NCBI GenBank assembly: GCA_016801845.1
Contig: CM028913.1
Span: 23,960,065-24,024,064, forward strand
Length of the DNA stretch: 64,000 nt
Reading direction: 5' to 3'
Source of the DNA: Polydactylus sextarius
Lineage: Eukaryota; Chordata; Actinopteri; Polynemidae
Shown here: positions 1 through 13,700 of the stretch, in pieces
How the letters are laid out: each line of letters opens with the position of its first letter
How positions within the stretch are numbered: position 1 is the stretch's first letter
Position numbers and translations under genes: made by a program
Notes under the pieces: generated by a model
The model's input: the letters and a program-made list of their open reading frames with translations, nothing else
The model's database searches: none
What the model was told of the DNA's origin: nothing

Positions 1-252
1 GTCTGACAGGATGTGTTGAAATATGACGACGTTGAGGAGGACGACGAATAATCAGCCCTGAGGGTGACGGAGGAGGAGGGGAGAGGGGTTAGTTACTGGG
101 TTTGATTGTAGTGACGACAGAAACATACAAACTGTACAAAGAGTTTCCTGAGGCTGCAACTGTTGAGTTATCTCATAAAACATTAGATAAATATCCATCT
201 CAGCTTCCTGATGTCTGAATAAACCACGTCCTCTGTGTTTCCTCTGCCGCAG
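1..252 (+). other. nbeal2: Intron of nbeal2 (partial)
   Basis: This is the end of an nbeal2 intron that begins upstream of the window. It closes with a pyrimidine-rich acceptor ending in CCGCAG at 243-252, directly before an open exon. I see no exon, repeat or RNA gene in it. Confidence 0.6.
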
Positions 253-3200
253 GTCCCAGGTCACATGATGGACATGAACGTTTTGATGGCGAGTCAGATG
301 CTGCTGGAGCAGGTTTTCAATGAAGGCAACAGTCCGTTGCTGCAGCAGCTTTACCAACATCTGCTCTTTGATTTCCGCATCTGGACCAAAAGCCACTTCG
401 CCGTTTGTCTGGGTGAGTGAAGGAGCTTCATGTCGTACCTGGGAAACCTTTTCATGTCTCCGTCTCTTTTATATGTAAAGACTGAAAGGAGCGAGCGGAG
501 GCTGAAAGCACAGAGAGACAGAGCCAGAGAATACATTAATGTTTGGAGTTCAGGTCACAACAAAAAGGATTTAAAGTGAATCTGTGACCTGAAGCTGCAC
601 TTCAGAGCCCAGCTTTTTAAATTAATGCACTTCATTCGATATGAGCATCAAACATATTGGTTTGACATTTTCTAAATGTCAACTTCAAGTGGAGGAAATG
701 ACAAAAGTATTTTTTGTTTCCCTCCTGAAGCCCATGTGCAGTACCTGACGTCTGTGATAAACAAAGGGAAGCAGCGAATGAAGAGGAAGTACGGGGTCCA
801 GTACATCCTCGACACCATCCGGACGTTTTACAGGTACGACATCGGTTCAAACCGAGACATTAGACGTTTATATTTCTTCTTTACACACAATTATAGCTTC
901 ATATTTGTCTGTATAGCGTGGAGAAAGATGGCAGCCCGCTGTCGGACGAGAAACAAACGATCCAGACGTCTCTGTTCGCTCTGTTGAAAGACTTCCTGAA
1001 GTCTCCGACGTCCGAGGAGCTTCACAGTGTCCTCGCCTACATCCTGGCTGCAGGAGAGGAGCAGCAGGTAAAACACTCAACTGTTTTATTTCTCTTTATT
1101 TATTTAGGGAGTTGGATTTTCCTATCATTTGACCTTTTACAGCTTCAGATTTCACTCAATATCAACTCTCTAACTCTCTGCACTTAAAACGTCGCCCTCC
1201 TTAAAGCACATTTCCTCCTCCTTCACCTCTTCTTCCTCACTGATTTCTGGTCCTAATCAGGTGGTGAGGGCCCTGGACGTGTTGTACGAGCTGTTGAGGA
1301 GCAGCCCTCCTCGTGAGCATGTGCAGGCCGTGTTGTTGGAGTGGGGCGTGGAGCAGCTCTACTGTTTACTGCTCACCCCCAGCTTCAGAGACGAGGCCAG
1401 AGAAAGAGTGTTCAGGGTGAGAAAGACAGTAAAACATGATGCTTTTCCCATCATTTCTCCGCCATCTCCCACTATAATAACTCTCAATTTCCTCTCCTTT
1501 TACAATGTTTTATAAAGGTTTTGTATAAAATCCTCAAGAGCGAGCGAGTGTCCGAGCGCAACAAGCAGCGCATCAAGCTCAAAGACTTCGGCTACTTGGG
1601 TCTGGTCTGTTGTCTGGAGGACGTTCCCGTCACCATGATCACCGTCAAGTGTCTGTACGAGCAGGTCCTCGCTACAGGTAAAAGAACACATATACGAGAT
1701 GTACGACACAAACCACTGAGTGTGTACACCGACCGCACCGCTGCTTGAAACGTCTCACAGATATTTCCTCACTGACCTCAGACGCACATTCATCCATCAG
1801 TTTAATCTGTTTAGTGTTGATCTCAATTTATTTACCGGTTCGTGATATTACAGTTGGTTCAGTCGGTTGCATAAACAGTCGAAACTTAAAAGGGAACCTG
1901 TTAAACTCCTTGATGGAGTTTTCTATAAATAATAAATGATGGCATCCTGTGCATGTGTGAGATAGTAGATGTGTTGTGATATGATTCATCCACTTGCAGA
2001 GATCTTTAAAAGGTTCAAACGTTTCCTTCTTGCACAATGTTTCTGAGCTGTTTCTGCACCGTTTGAGTCAAAATGAGCTGACGTTCATGTTTTATGAGAC
2101 AATTTTACAAAAAGAAAATATTATGACACATCCAGCTCTGCTCAAACCAGACTCCTGCTAACATACAGAGCAACATATGGACTGAAAAAAGGTTCGGAAA
2201 CAAATATTATCCTGTTAAACTCCAAAAAGATGTTATTTGTAGAAGGTGTAGCCCTGACATAGCTGCACTAAAACGCACATACGCAAATCTACTCTTTCAT
2301 ACTGACAGAATAAGTTTTGTGCTAAAAGACAAAAAGATCTCCTAGACAACAAACTGTTAAGTCAACAACAGTTATTAGATTATGTTGTGGTTAAGTTGGT
2401 ACGTTTCTATTTCTATTTCAAGGGCGTTTCCTGGAAAAACTTTATAGTTTGGCATCGATTCAAATGACACATCGGTTAATCACCTCCAAAATAAAAACTC
2501 TTGACAGAGTAATATTTACTCTGATTTAAACAGGAAGGAAATTTCATCATGACATATGACAGGAAACATATTAAAATAACAAAAGAACAAAGGAAAATTG
2601 TAATAAATTGTTAAAAAATACAGTGTTCCTGAGTCCAGATTTGACCCTAGAGAAGAGATTTCCTCTGAAAGGAGGAAACGTCTGTGGCAAACCACGGTCA
2701 GGTCGACGTAGGAAGACAAACAGGGAAACATTTACACCCGCAGGCGATTTAGACCCAATAATCAATCTACGTCATGAGAGAAACCCACATGGATACGAGG
2801 AGAGTATGCAAACTCAAAACGTTGATTTGCATGATGCTACATGTGTTTTAATGGTTGTGTCTGTGATTATTTTACATCATACATCAACTTTTAACATTTA
2901 GGAGGAAGCTGTTGTTAATTAAAGTGAATTTTATGATTAGGAACTGGATAAATTCAGAATATTTCCATTGTTTTTAATGGATTTTAATGATGTGATTTCC
3001 TGCTGTTTCTTCAGACGCCAGCCCCAACTTCAGAGACCTCCTGGCCGTGGTCAGTCTGTCCCACCGCGCTGAGCTCACCGTCCGTTTGGACGTGTGTCGT
3101 AAGGTCAGTTCCTCTCACATCTATCTGCTGAAACAATAAACCGGTTTATGATGTTAACTCCTGTGAAATCCTTCCAGCTTTTCCATCTGATCTACTCCAA

Positions 3201-6200
3201 CGAGGATTACGTGAAGCAGCTGGCCAAGCAGCCGGGTTGGCAGGACGTCCTCACCAAACTCTACGTCAAAGAGTCGTACGAGTCGCACACGGCGAGCATC
3301 GTCCCCGACTCCAACGCCCACGTCCCCTTCGAACCCAACTACCGCCCGTCGCTGCGCCGGGATCAGTCTCTTATCGAGGAATCCCGTCCTGACATGTACC
3401 TGACCTACGGCTCCTCGCAGGACATCGAGGACGAGGAGGATGAGGACGAAGGAGGCCAGAGGGACATTTCTGAGGGATTCTCTGATTTGTCCATGTCTCC
3501 TCCGATTGGAGGCGGAGGCACGTTGAAAAACTTCACAGCTTCCCTCCATTTCAAGCCGTTCGACTCGGTGGATCAGAGCAGCCACACGTCGTCCATCTCC
3601 AACGCAGTGGACATCACCTCACCATGTCCCAACGAGGAGGGGAGAGAGTACCAGCCGCTGTCTCCGTTCGGGACGTCGCCTTTAGATCTGGAGCTGGGAG
3701 GGATGGGAGAGACGGGGACTCACACGCCGGCAGGAAGTTTGACCAACACGCCGTCACCTCTGGAGCACAGCAAACCGTTCCCACCGCTCAGACCCAGGAA
3801 GAGCTCCAGTCTGTCCAACGTCCTGGACGACGCCAGCTACGGGACGGATCCTCCGACTGGAGACACCATCTCCAACACGTCCAACCCACAGGCATGGATC
3901 ATCATCGTCTGCTTTGTTTATGTTTGCTGATGCTTGTGTTTGTGACTGAACGGTGTTTGTGTTACAGCAGACGCCCGAGGAGGAGCTGTGCAACCTCCTC
4001 ACCAACATCGTCTTCTCCGTCCTTGTGGAGCGGCAGCGGCGCCGAGGGAGCGGAGGACGTGGTGTGGAGAGAGAGAGGACAGGTGTTTTCTGTCCTTACC
4101 AAACTGGGTTCGTCCTGTCAACTCGTCCGTCCTCCTGATGACATCAAACGCAGGTCAGAGACGCTTCGAATTCACCTCCAGTCAATCACAGACAAACATC
4201 ATCATCATCATCCTCATGTGGTTTGTTGTCGTTTATTTTCTGCGTCAGTTTGTTGGAGATGATGCTGGAGTCGTCTCTGTCCGACCTGAGAGACGCTCAG
4301 GGTGTCGCTCTGCCTTTCTGTCCCAGTCTGGTTCGACTTCTCCGGCTGCTGCAGGACTTCCTGTTCGCCGAGGGGACGGACAACAACGCGCTTTGGAGCG
4401 AGAAGGTATTTCACACACAATGTATACACGGCTGACACACACCTGTTTCCTCCTGTACAAAACACCGGGACGTCATCGGCCACAGATCCGTTAATTGTTC
4501 CAATGTTTATAGCCTAGAGTCTGCAGAATTTCAAAGTAAAAGTTATATTTCAATCAAATATACAAATGCAAATTTACTTTAATTGCTTAGATTAGCACCA
4601 CAGTCCACGGTGCACGTGCCGTTGTGCACGACTGAAACCTGTCACCCACCAAATTACCTGCACCTTCTTTACTCATTTGACTTGAAAATGATTGTTGTGT
4701 TGTCTCAAGCGTGGCCTCCTCTGAGTCACATGGAAATTGAGCCAAGATGGCGTCCTCTGAGGGTGTGAAAGTAACGCATTGTGTTTGAGTCTCTACCTCT
4801 AAGAATATGTAAAAACAACACACACGTGTCGATTGTTTTAAAAGCTTCACGCGTCGTTAACGTCCTGTAAAAATCGGTGATTGTGAAACAATGTTTGTAC
4901 GACAGTGGAGGGCGTTGTCTCCAAGAACCTGCTTGATTTATTGTGGTGTTGTTTCTATTGTGCTAAAAACTGATGCCAGACCTGTAAAATAAATTATTTC
5001 TAATTAATAATCACAGTTACAATTACATCTCCAAGATGCAACGATGATGCAATTTAATTCTAATTATTGATATTGTGTAACTATATTGATGTTTTTACCT
5101 AAATCAGGGTGCGGTTGTTGTTGTTGTTACTGTGTTTAAGGTCAGGGGACATTGTCTGGAGGGTGGAGAGTCACGTTTGGGTGTAGGTTGTGTCTTAATC
5201 TGGATTTAAACGCAGGCTTTAGGTTCGCCTTCAGTGCTGCGAGGCGTGGAAACAGGTCTGGCCCTTTTCTTTTTCTTAACAAACATGATTGTTGTGTGTG
5301 TTGTGTTGTGTGCAGATATTTGAAGGGGTGGTGAACCTGCTGGACAGGTTAAAAGCCTGGCACAGCACCCCCGGCAGCCCCGGTAACACCGAGCTGAAGG
5401 AGATGGCTCAGATCGGACTACGTATCATCACCGGATACATCCAGCAGCAGCACTCACAGGTCAGCGACTGATGAACCACACCTACCGCAAACACATCTCA
5501 CAACCTGAGACTGAACTTTGTAGTAGAAGATAAATTTTAAAGAAGTAGGGGGGAAGTTATAGAGAATTTGTTTAACTTGATAAGTACAGTTGGATAAAGA
5601 AGCCAAACCATGAAATACCAAACCTTCTATGGGTTTAGTTTTCAAAGGCATAGCAGTCATTCCTCTCAGGGAGTGGACTGTATGAAAGAGCAGCTCCTTT
5701 CAGAGTTATGAGCAACGCAGCCGCCGCCGCTGCTGCTGCTGTTTTCACTGTTGGATTGTGGGATTGAAGAATGGAGGGAGGGAGGGGAGGTTATAAATTG
5801 GAGCTAAGACTTTCTATCACATGTAGCAGCGCAGACAAACATTAGGATGTAAAGTAATAATTTAACATAATCGCAGCTGTGTCGGTGTGTGTGTGGGTGT
5901 GTGTGTGTGTGTGTGTCCTGTAGCTGCTTCAGTTCAGTCGATATCAAATATAAACTTTTAGATTTAAAATAAAACAAGTAACACTAACAAAGTTATTTTA
6001 AGGTTTAAGTGGTGGAAAGTAACTGAACACATTTACTCAAGTGCTGCACTTCAGTCTGACGGCTGGAGTTTCTCATCTCAAACACTGAATCGGTTTATAA
6101 AAACTTTCATTTACTTCGATATCAACCCAAATACACCGACTGATATACATTTATAGGATGAATTCGTCTCTATTAGGACACAGTTTTCTACTTTTTCCAT

Positions 6201-7790
6201 CAAAATAACAGACGAAATACAAATTTTTGCTTGTTGTCTTTTTCCTTTTCACACCGGAAAAAACATGAAACTTTAAAATTTAAAGAAATAATAACATACA
6301 TACATATTTAAAACAAATAATTTGTGGTAAAATGGATCAGTTGATCATAATCAAACCATCCTAACTCGCACTAAAAACTGTTTTATCCAACTGATCCAAC
6401 ACTTGTTTACGTCCGTAATGTCTCGTAAAGTTGTGGAATAATACACAAAAGTAAAAGTAAACGAAAGTGAGTTTTGAGAGCAGACAGTGAAGCTTCTGTC
6501 TCTTCTTTGATCTTCAGTTTTGACCTTAAAAGGCTTTAAAGTCCAGAGAAAATTATAAAAACCACTTGTGATTTGGTTAAACAGCCTGTAAACATTTCAT
6601 CACAACAATTAAAGCTGAAAAGTTTTAAAAGCACGAATCTCAAGTTATAAATAGATGATCTAATTCTGGATCTATTTCTGTGGAAAAACTGGACTGAGTT
6701 AATGTTGAGGGTCAAGTTCAGGCCTGAGAACCAGAACAAACAGATCGAACTGAACTAAAGTCTGTGTTGTTCCCGTCTTCAGGTGTGCGTCATGGCGTAC
6801 CTGAAGCTCCACAGCCTCCTGCAGACGGTGTTATGTCTGAGCTGGGAGGAGGTGTGTTTCCTGCTGGGTCAGCTGGGCGCCCCCCTGTGGCCGGGAGGCG
6901 TCATGGACGGGACCAACTGCGGTCACCCGGAGACTTTCTCTCAGCTGGTTCCCATCGTCAGGACGCTGCTGGACCAACACGCCGACCCGGTGACGCTGCA
7001 GGGTCTCCTGCCCAACCTGCCCATCACCAACGGCAGCGCCACCTTCGCCCACGACCTGAAGGTGTACTGTCACACGGTGGAGTGGCAGGGTTTCTACCAG
7101 CAGCAGGTAGCGTCACATCACCATCATCATCTGTGTATGTTATGACTGAGCAGGTAAAATCAATCAGCCGCTGCTTCTGCTTTTCATCACATCGATGTAG
7201 ATTTTGGATTTGTGCAATCTTTGTTTCCAGTTACCTCCCAGTGAGTGAGATTCCTGAGAAATCTAAAGAAAAACAGCACGAACTTAAAACCTCCCACACG
7301 TTATCTGTTTCTGTCCGACCTTCGGCGTATTTAAAGGGCCAGGGATCAGTTTATGTTCAGACATGAAGCTGAGATATTTTTAGGAGGAGCTGATGCCAAA
7401 CAGAGCCTCTCGCACGCTGGCCCAGCGTACATCCATCACGACTTTGTGTGACAGCACGCGTTCATAAATCTGTTTTGTTTAGATTAGTTTTGTATACGAT
7501 CCAACGATACATTAAGCTGGTATGGCACGACTTGAGCTGCTCTGACGGCTTCATCTCTCATATCTACGTCTACGTGTTGTAGTGAGACTGTTGCAGATAT
7601 TTTAGCCTCAGATTCGTGATGTTTTTGTGTCGTCCTGAAGGTTCAGCCGACGATGGAGCAGTACGAACTCGACACGTTCGGGAGGAGTCACGACATCATG
7701 TCCAACTTCTGGAACTCCTGCTTCGACGACCTGATGAGCACGGCGTTCAAACGAGACAAAGATCGATCCGACAGCAAAGCAAAGTTTCAG
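253..7790 (+). other. nbeal2: nbeal2 exons for the ARM-like middle region
   Basis: Exons read by matching splice sites and phase: 253-412, 731-833, 917-1067, 1261-1416, 1518-1677, 3015-3103, 3178-3891, 3968-4153, 4249-4405, 5316-5459, 6783-7106 and 7641-7790. The helical, leucine-rich character (for example KYGVQYILDTIRTFYR and LLRLLQDFLFAEG) fits the ARM-like/DUF4704 part of neurobeachin-type proteins. The 714-nt exon at 3178 encodes an acidic run (DIEDEEDEDEGGQ) and a Ser/Pro-rich, probably disordered insert ending in the 3'-most NPQ. Exon 3968-4153 starts in frame with QTPEEELCNLLTNIVFSVL, then shifts frame before WSGSGAEG. The start of exon 3968 could equally be 3971. The long introns here hold repeats (see separate entries). 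Confidence 0.85.
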
Positions 7791-10700
7791 GTGAGGACAA
7801 CATTTCGGACGTGAACATTTAACACTGATTCAGAACTTCCTGGTGATGCATTTCTCTCTGTAAACCTCAAATCTAAAGGTTTACAACTTTATTTCAGATA
7901 TAAAGAGTAATGTACTGCATCCACACATTCACATATCCATCTATACAACTAAAGTAGCTTTTATGTATCCTGACATCTGAACGTCATCAGTCTTGTGTCT
8001 ATTTCAGACATAAGTTGTTTCTGGTGTCGGTCCAGACTCTGATGTTTTGGTTTTTACTATATTTTACTTCCTTTTTTAAACTGACGGTCCAGAGAAACAT
8101 GAACCAGAGTCTATTTCACCATGAATACGAGTCAAACTCCCCCTCAACAGATATTTTACGTTGGTTGAAGTAATACCCAGTTTAACAATGAAAGTAAATG
8201 GGGCAGTCAGCCAAACGTATCTAAATTGTCATTTTTTAACCACTAATAAAGCTCAAAATATCACTTCACTTCAGCAGTAGCATGAATAGGGTCCCTACAC
8301 ATAAACTGAAGTACTGATAATTTAGTAAGTGAACCCAGAGTTTATTAAAAACACTGTTTTACAAGACTTACCCAACGTCTGGTTTTATAACAACTGGTGA
8401 TGAAGGTTGTTCCACATCAGCAGATTCATCATTTTGTAAAATAGTGTTTTTAATAAACTCTTGGTCTTATAACATATATTATTTATATATTTTTTTTATT
8501 TTGATATTTAATTACCTACTAATTGTGTACAGCGTGTCCTTTTTTCTTTTCTTTTCTTTTTTTTTTTTTTAACATTTAGACGTCATCAGTCATGACTCAT
8601 TCCCAGATTTAGCCTCCTAATCCGTCTGACGGCTGTTTTTATTTATATATCGTTCCTTTCAACACTGGATCAGACACATTATATCCAGTTTGTATCTCAG
8701 AGTAGATTTGTCATATTATCAAGGCAAAGTTCCCTCTGTTATTGATAACGTATCCTCTATTTTTATCTTTATTTATCTACTTTAATAATCAATAATTCAC
8801 ACTTCCTGAACAGATACTGTCGATGTATTTATTGCTGTTGTTTTTTTGTTTTTTTTCTGTGTTTTATGCAACCAGGAAGTGATCGTGGACCCGTACCTGA
8901 AGCGAGTCAGGAGCGAGAACAACAGGTACCTGATCGGTCAGAAGCAGAGCTCCGGCCAGCAGGGGGTGGTGTGGCAGCACTGGAGAGCTCTACGCAGACT
9001 TTTAACCAGTGAGAGAGGAGCTTGGACCAACAGGTACTATGACGTCTACTGTGACTCCACAGGATTTTTAATTTTAATCTAAACTTTATCAAATATGCCA
9101 ACATTTCTCTGGGACTGTGTTTGTTCAGACTTCAACCAGAGGTGAAGTGGAAACTGTCCAACGCTGAAACTTACTCAAAGATGCGTCTTAAACTCGTTCC
9201 CAACTACAACTACGACCCTCACAGTGAAGCCAGCGCCCTGAGGGACAACATGGGTACCAACACGCAGAACAAACCTTTTATTTTCTTTGTTTGTTGTGTA
9301 AGCAAAGTGATGTTTCTGAAGATGTTGTTGTGTGTTTTTCTCAGGAGCTGAAAGCCCTCGCAGCTCTGAACCTCTCCCGTTGGCCGTCGCAAAGGAGGCG
9401 AAGGTGAGCGACATGGAGGACGACCAGCTGGGAGAAGAGGACCTCGTCTTCCAGGATAATAAGTGAGAAAAGGTTTTAAACTCTTTTTGACACAAGCTCC
9501 GTCTGAACGTGAAGTTTCATCGTCGTTCTCGTCCGTTCAGGGGGGAGGGAGAAGACGAGAACCAGAAAGAAAAGCTGGTTCTGTCCGAGGACTGTGAGCT
9601 CATCACCATCGTGGCCGTCGTCCCCGGTCGTCTGGAGGTCACGACGCATCATCTCTACTTCTACGACGGCAGCAGCGAGAAAGAAGAGACGGAGGAAGGT
9701 AAAGAAATCGCACCTTGATCTTTGGTTTCACTGCTTTTTTTAAACTGTCCAGTATAAAGTGATATCTGTGTTGACAGGAATCGGGTTCGACTTCAAGAGG
9801 CCTCTGTCTCAACTCAGAGAAGTTCATCTGAGACGCTACAACCTGCGACGCTCGGCGTTGGAGCTGTTCTTCATCGATCAGGCTCATTACTTCATCAACT
9901 TTAGGAAGAAGGTGACGATCAGAACTTTATCTTTAATTTAGAATTAAATAAAAAGAGTTTGTTTTGTTAAAAACATAACATCTGCTTTCATCAGGTACGA
10001 AACAAAGTGTATTCGAGGATCCTGGGTCTGAGGCCTCCGAACCTGTTTTACTTCGGCTCCCGTTCCCCTCAGGAGCTGCTGAAGGCGTCAGGACTCACTC
10101 AGGTGTTAATTAACAAACAATCATCTCTGTGACACGCTGTAATATTTGATCTGATTTGAGTATTTGATCAATCTGATGTCGATGTGCTGAACAGAAATGG
10201 GTCTGCAGAGAAATCTCCAACTTTGAGTATTTGATGCAACTAAACACGATCGCTGGACGAACCTACAACGACCTGTCGCAGTATCCTGTGGTAAATATCC
10301 TCCACAGCGATCACTACTTTACGTTTATGATCATTTTTATTATAAAAAAGAGGATGTAGTTGAGGAGCAAGATCGTGCTGATCATGTTAGACGTTGTGTT
10401 TTATCGTCTCCAGTTTCCTTGGATCTTGTGCGACTACACGTCTGAGTTTCTGGACCTGGACGATCCGTCAGTTTTCAGAGACTTGTCTAAACCCATCGGC
10501 GTCGTCAACCCGCGTCACGCACAGAACGTCAGGGAGAAGTAAGAGTGTGACTCCTTTTTTTTTTGGTGTCTTTTCTTTATTGTGTTAAAACAGTAGATGC
10601 CAACATCTCTCTCTCCATCCGTCTCCAGGTACGAGAGCTTCGAGGATCCGACGGGAACCATCGATAAATTCCACTATGGCACACACTACTCTAACGCAGC

Positions 10701-13700
10701 AGGAGTCATGCACTACATGATCCGCATGGAGCCGTTCACCACGCTGCATATCCAGCTGCAGAGCGGCAGGTGTGAAGAGTAACAGTGTCGAGATATTTCA
10801 AAACGTTTTCCTGTCGTTTTTCTCTGATCTCACTCTTGTATTTGTGGTGGTTTAGGTTCGACTGTGCAGACAGACAGTTTCACTCGGTGGCCGCCGCCTG
10901 GCAGGCTCGCATGGAGAGTCCCGCCGACGTCAAAGAGCTCATCCCGGAGTTTTTCTACTTCCCAGAATTCCTGCAGAACCTGAACGGTATAAAGTGCAAC
11001 AACACCTGTGGATTTTTTTATTTAATGCATCACTAACAGATCGTTTTCTTCCTTCCAGGATTTGATCTGGGACATCTGCAGATCTCTCAGGACTCGGTGA
11101 CTGACGTCCTGCTGCCGCGTTGGGCCAGGTCCAGAGAGGATTTCATCAGGAAGCACAGGAAAGCGTTGGTGAGTCCACACACACACAAAAAAACCCTATA
11201 ATGTTAAGTCTCACACGTGCAGCTGGTTTAACGTGACGTCATCATGTTCATCCGACCCTCAGGAGTGTGAACACGTGTCCAGTCACCTGCACGAATGGAT
11301 CGACTTGATCTTTGGTTACAAACAAAGAGGAGAAGAGGCCGTGGACGCACTCAATGTTTTCTACTACTGCACATATGAAGGTAAAACAACCTGCACACTC
11401 TTCTTCTTCTTCAGTCTCTAATTGTTTAGAGGAACGGAGACTTGATTGTGGCGTCCGTGCAGGCGCGGTCGATCTGGACGCCATCGCCAACGAGAACGAG
11501 CGTAAAGCTCTGGAAGGAATCATCAGCAACTTCGGACAGACGCCGTGTCAGCTCCTGAAGGTGGCGCCTGATTCACAGACTCAGTTAAGTCAAAAAAAAA
11601 AAAAATCTTTTTTGTTTAATGACGTTATCGTGTCTTTGTCTCCGACTCAGGAGCCTCATCCTCCTCGGATGTCGGCGGAGAACGCGTCGCGGCGGCAGGC
11701 CCGTCTGGACACCGTACCCCCCAACATCTTCGAGGGTCTCAAAAAACTACGGCCGTTCGTGGAGGTGAAGATCCTGTCGGGATCTCATCATTTGCTTGTG
11801 TTTTATATGTAAACGTTTGTGTATTTACACAAGTTTGTGTGTGTGTGTGTTTTCAGGTGGTGAGCGACGGCCTCCCTCTGGTTCAGGCCGTCGTGCCAAA
11901 GAACCAGAACCGCTCCTTCATCATCCAGGGGTCGGACATATTGGTACGGGTTTTAAAACAACAATAGATTCTTTTTTGTTTTAAAAAAAACTCAAAAGTT
12001 TATTATTCTCATATTATCTCTTAATTTGTCTCCAGGTGACTGTGAGTTCAAACGGGTTGATAGGAACACACAGCTGGCTGCCGTACGACAAAAACATCGC
12101 CAACTATTTCACCTTCACTAAAGACCCGACGATGACGAATCCCAAGTGAGAACAAATTATTAAAAGTCTGTAAAGTCTCAGAGGAAATAAAGAAACACAT
12201 GATGTTTGAAGAGATACATAAAATCTTCAGACAGTTTGGATTTGAAGTGTAACATCTGCCCGACCATCCTGTTTTTTTTTTTTTTTTTTCAGCTTCAAAG
12301 TCTGTTTAATTAATTACAATTTGCTTTAATGCATCTTATATACTGGTCTTGAACGTAGATCACATAAACAGAGAATAAATCAGGATAAGAAACATGTGAA
12401 CACCGGGTTTTTTTTTTCTTCATGCAGGTTGTAATTTGCAGATGTCGTGACAGTTTAATGTTCAGATTATAAATCTTCACGTTCTCAGTCTCGTCTCTTA
12501 ACGGCTTTGATCTTCTTCTTCTTCTTCTTCTCTTGTTGCGGCGCAGAACGCAGCGTTTCCTGAGCGGCCCGTTCTCACCCGGGGTGGAGATCAGCGCTCA
12601 GGTTCTGGTGGTTTCCAACGACGGGCGGCTGCTGTTCAGCGGAGGACACTGGGACTGCAGCCTCCGGGTCACACAACTGGGCAAAGGGAAGCTGGTGGGC
12701 AGGATCTGCCGGCACATCGGTGAGTCTCTAACTGTCGTACGTTAAACTTCTTACATCACATGTTAAACTTTATATATTTCATTTTCTGTGTCTAAAACAG
12801 ACGTGGTCACCTGCTTGGCTCTGGATCTCTGCGGTATCTACCTCATCTCTGGTTCAAGGGACACATCCTGTATCGTGTGGCAGGTCCTACAACAGGTACA
12901 CGTCTTCAAATGTTGAAGTAGAGACACTAGAGTAGAAGTAGAGACACTAGAGTAGAAGTAGAGACACTAGAGTAGAATAAAATAACTCTGGTAGAAGTTC
13001 AAGTCGTCACTAGAATGATTCTCCAGTAAAAGTCTTAAAGTATCTAGTATTTACTGTACTTCAGTATGACAGTAATCTATAATAAATGTAGTTAAGTGTA
13101 GAAAGTAAAAGTACAAGTACATGTTAATAAAACAGAAGAATATTATGAAGTTTATCCAGCACTTTAAAACATGGAGCTACAACAATCTTCATAGACAATG
13201 AATGAGTCTGAACTAAAGAACTAAAGTTGTTCTTTTTTCACTAAATGTAAATTAGTGTTTGATATTGATATTGTTGAAGTTTCTCCATCATCCACCTTTA
13301 AGATGGAGCCTCCATCAACCCTCAAACATGGTGTTGATGGTCTAAACAGTCACAGGTCGACTTAGAGTCAAAACACCACATTTACTGAGTCACTGAACGT
13401 TGACGATGGATCAGAGGAAAAGTGTCATTAAGTCAGGAAATGTAGTGAAGTATTAGTCTTTTGTTACTATATATATATATATATATATATATTATGTGTG
13501 AACATTTGCAGTAACTCTCTCTCTCCGTACTTCAGGGTGGCTTCTCCAGTGGTCTGTCTCCTCGTCCGGTTCAGGTTCTCTGTGGACACGATCAGGAGGT
13601 CACATGTGTCGCCATCAGCACTGAACTGGACATGGCCGTCTCAGGGTCTAAGGTCAGACATATATTTATATATTATATTATATATTTTTAAACTACCGCT

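Noticed and set aside
731..741. Acceptor at 741 (TGTGCAG) for the second nbeal2 exon
   Set aside because: Using it gives a wrong frame; the acceptor at 730 (CTGAAG) gives AHVQYLTSVINKGKQRMK in frame with both neighbours.
2608..2901. 97-codon ORF within an nbeal2 intron
   Set aside because: It would not connect in phase with the neighbouring exons 1518-1677 and 3015-3103, which join each other directly, and I see no domain.
3154..3585. 143-codon minus-strand ORF opposite the long nbeal2 exon
   Set aside because: It is the antisense shadow of the exon 3178-3891, which encodes a recognisable acidic and Ser/Pro-rich part of the protein in the plus frame.
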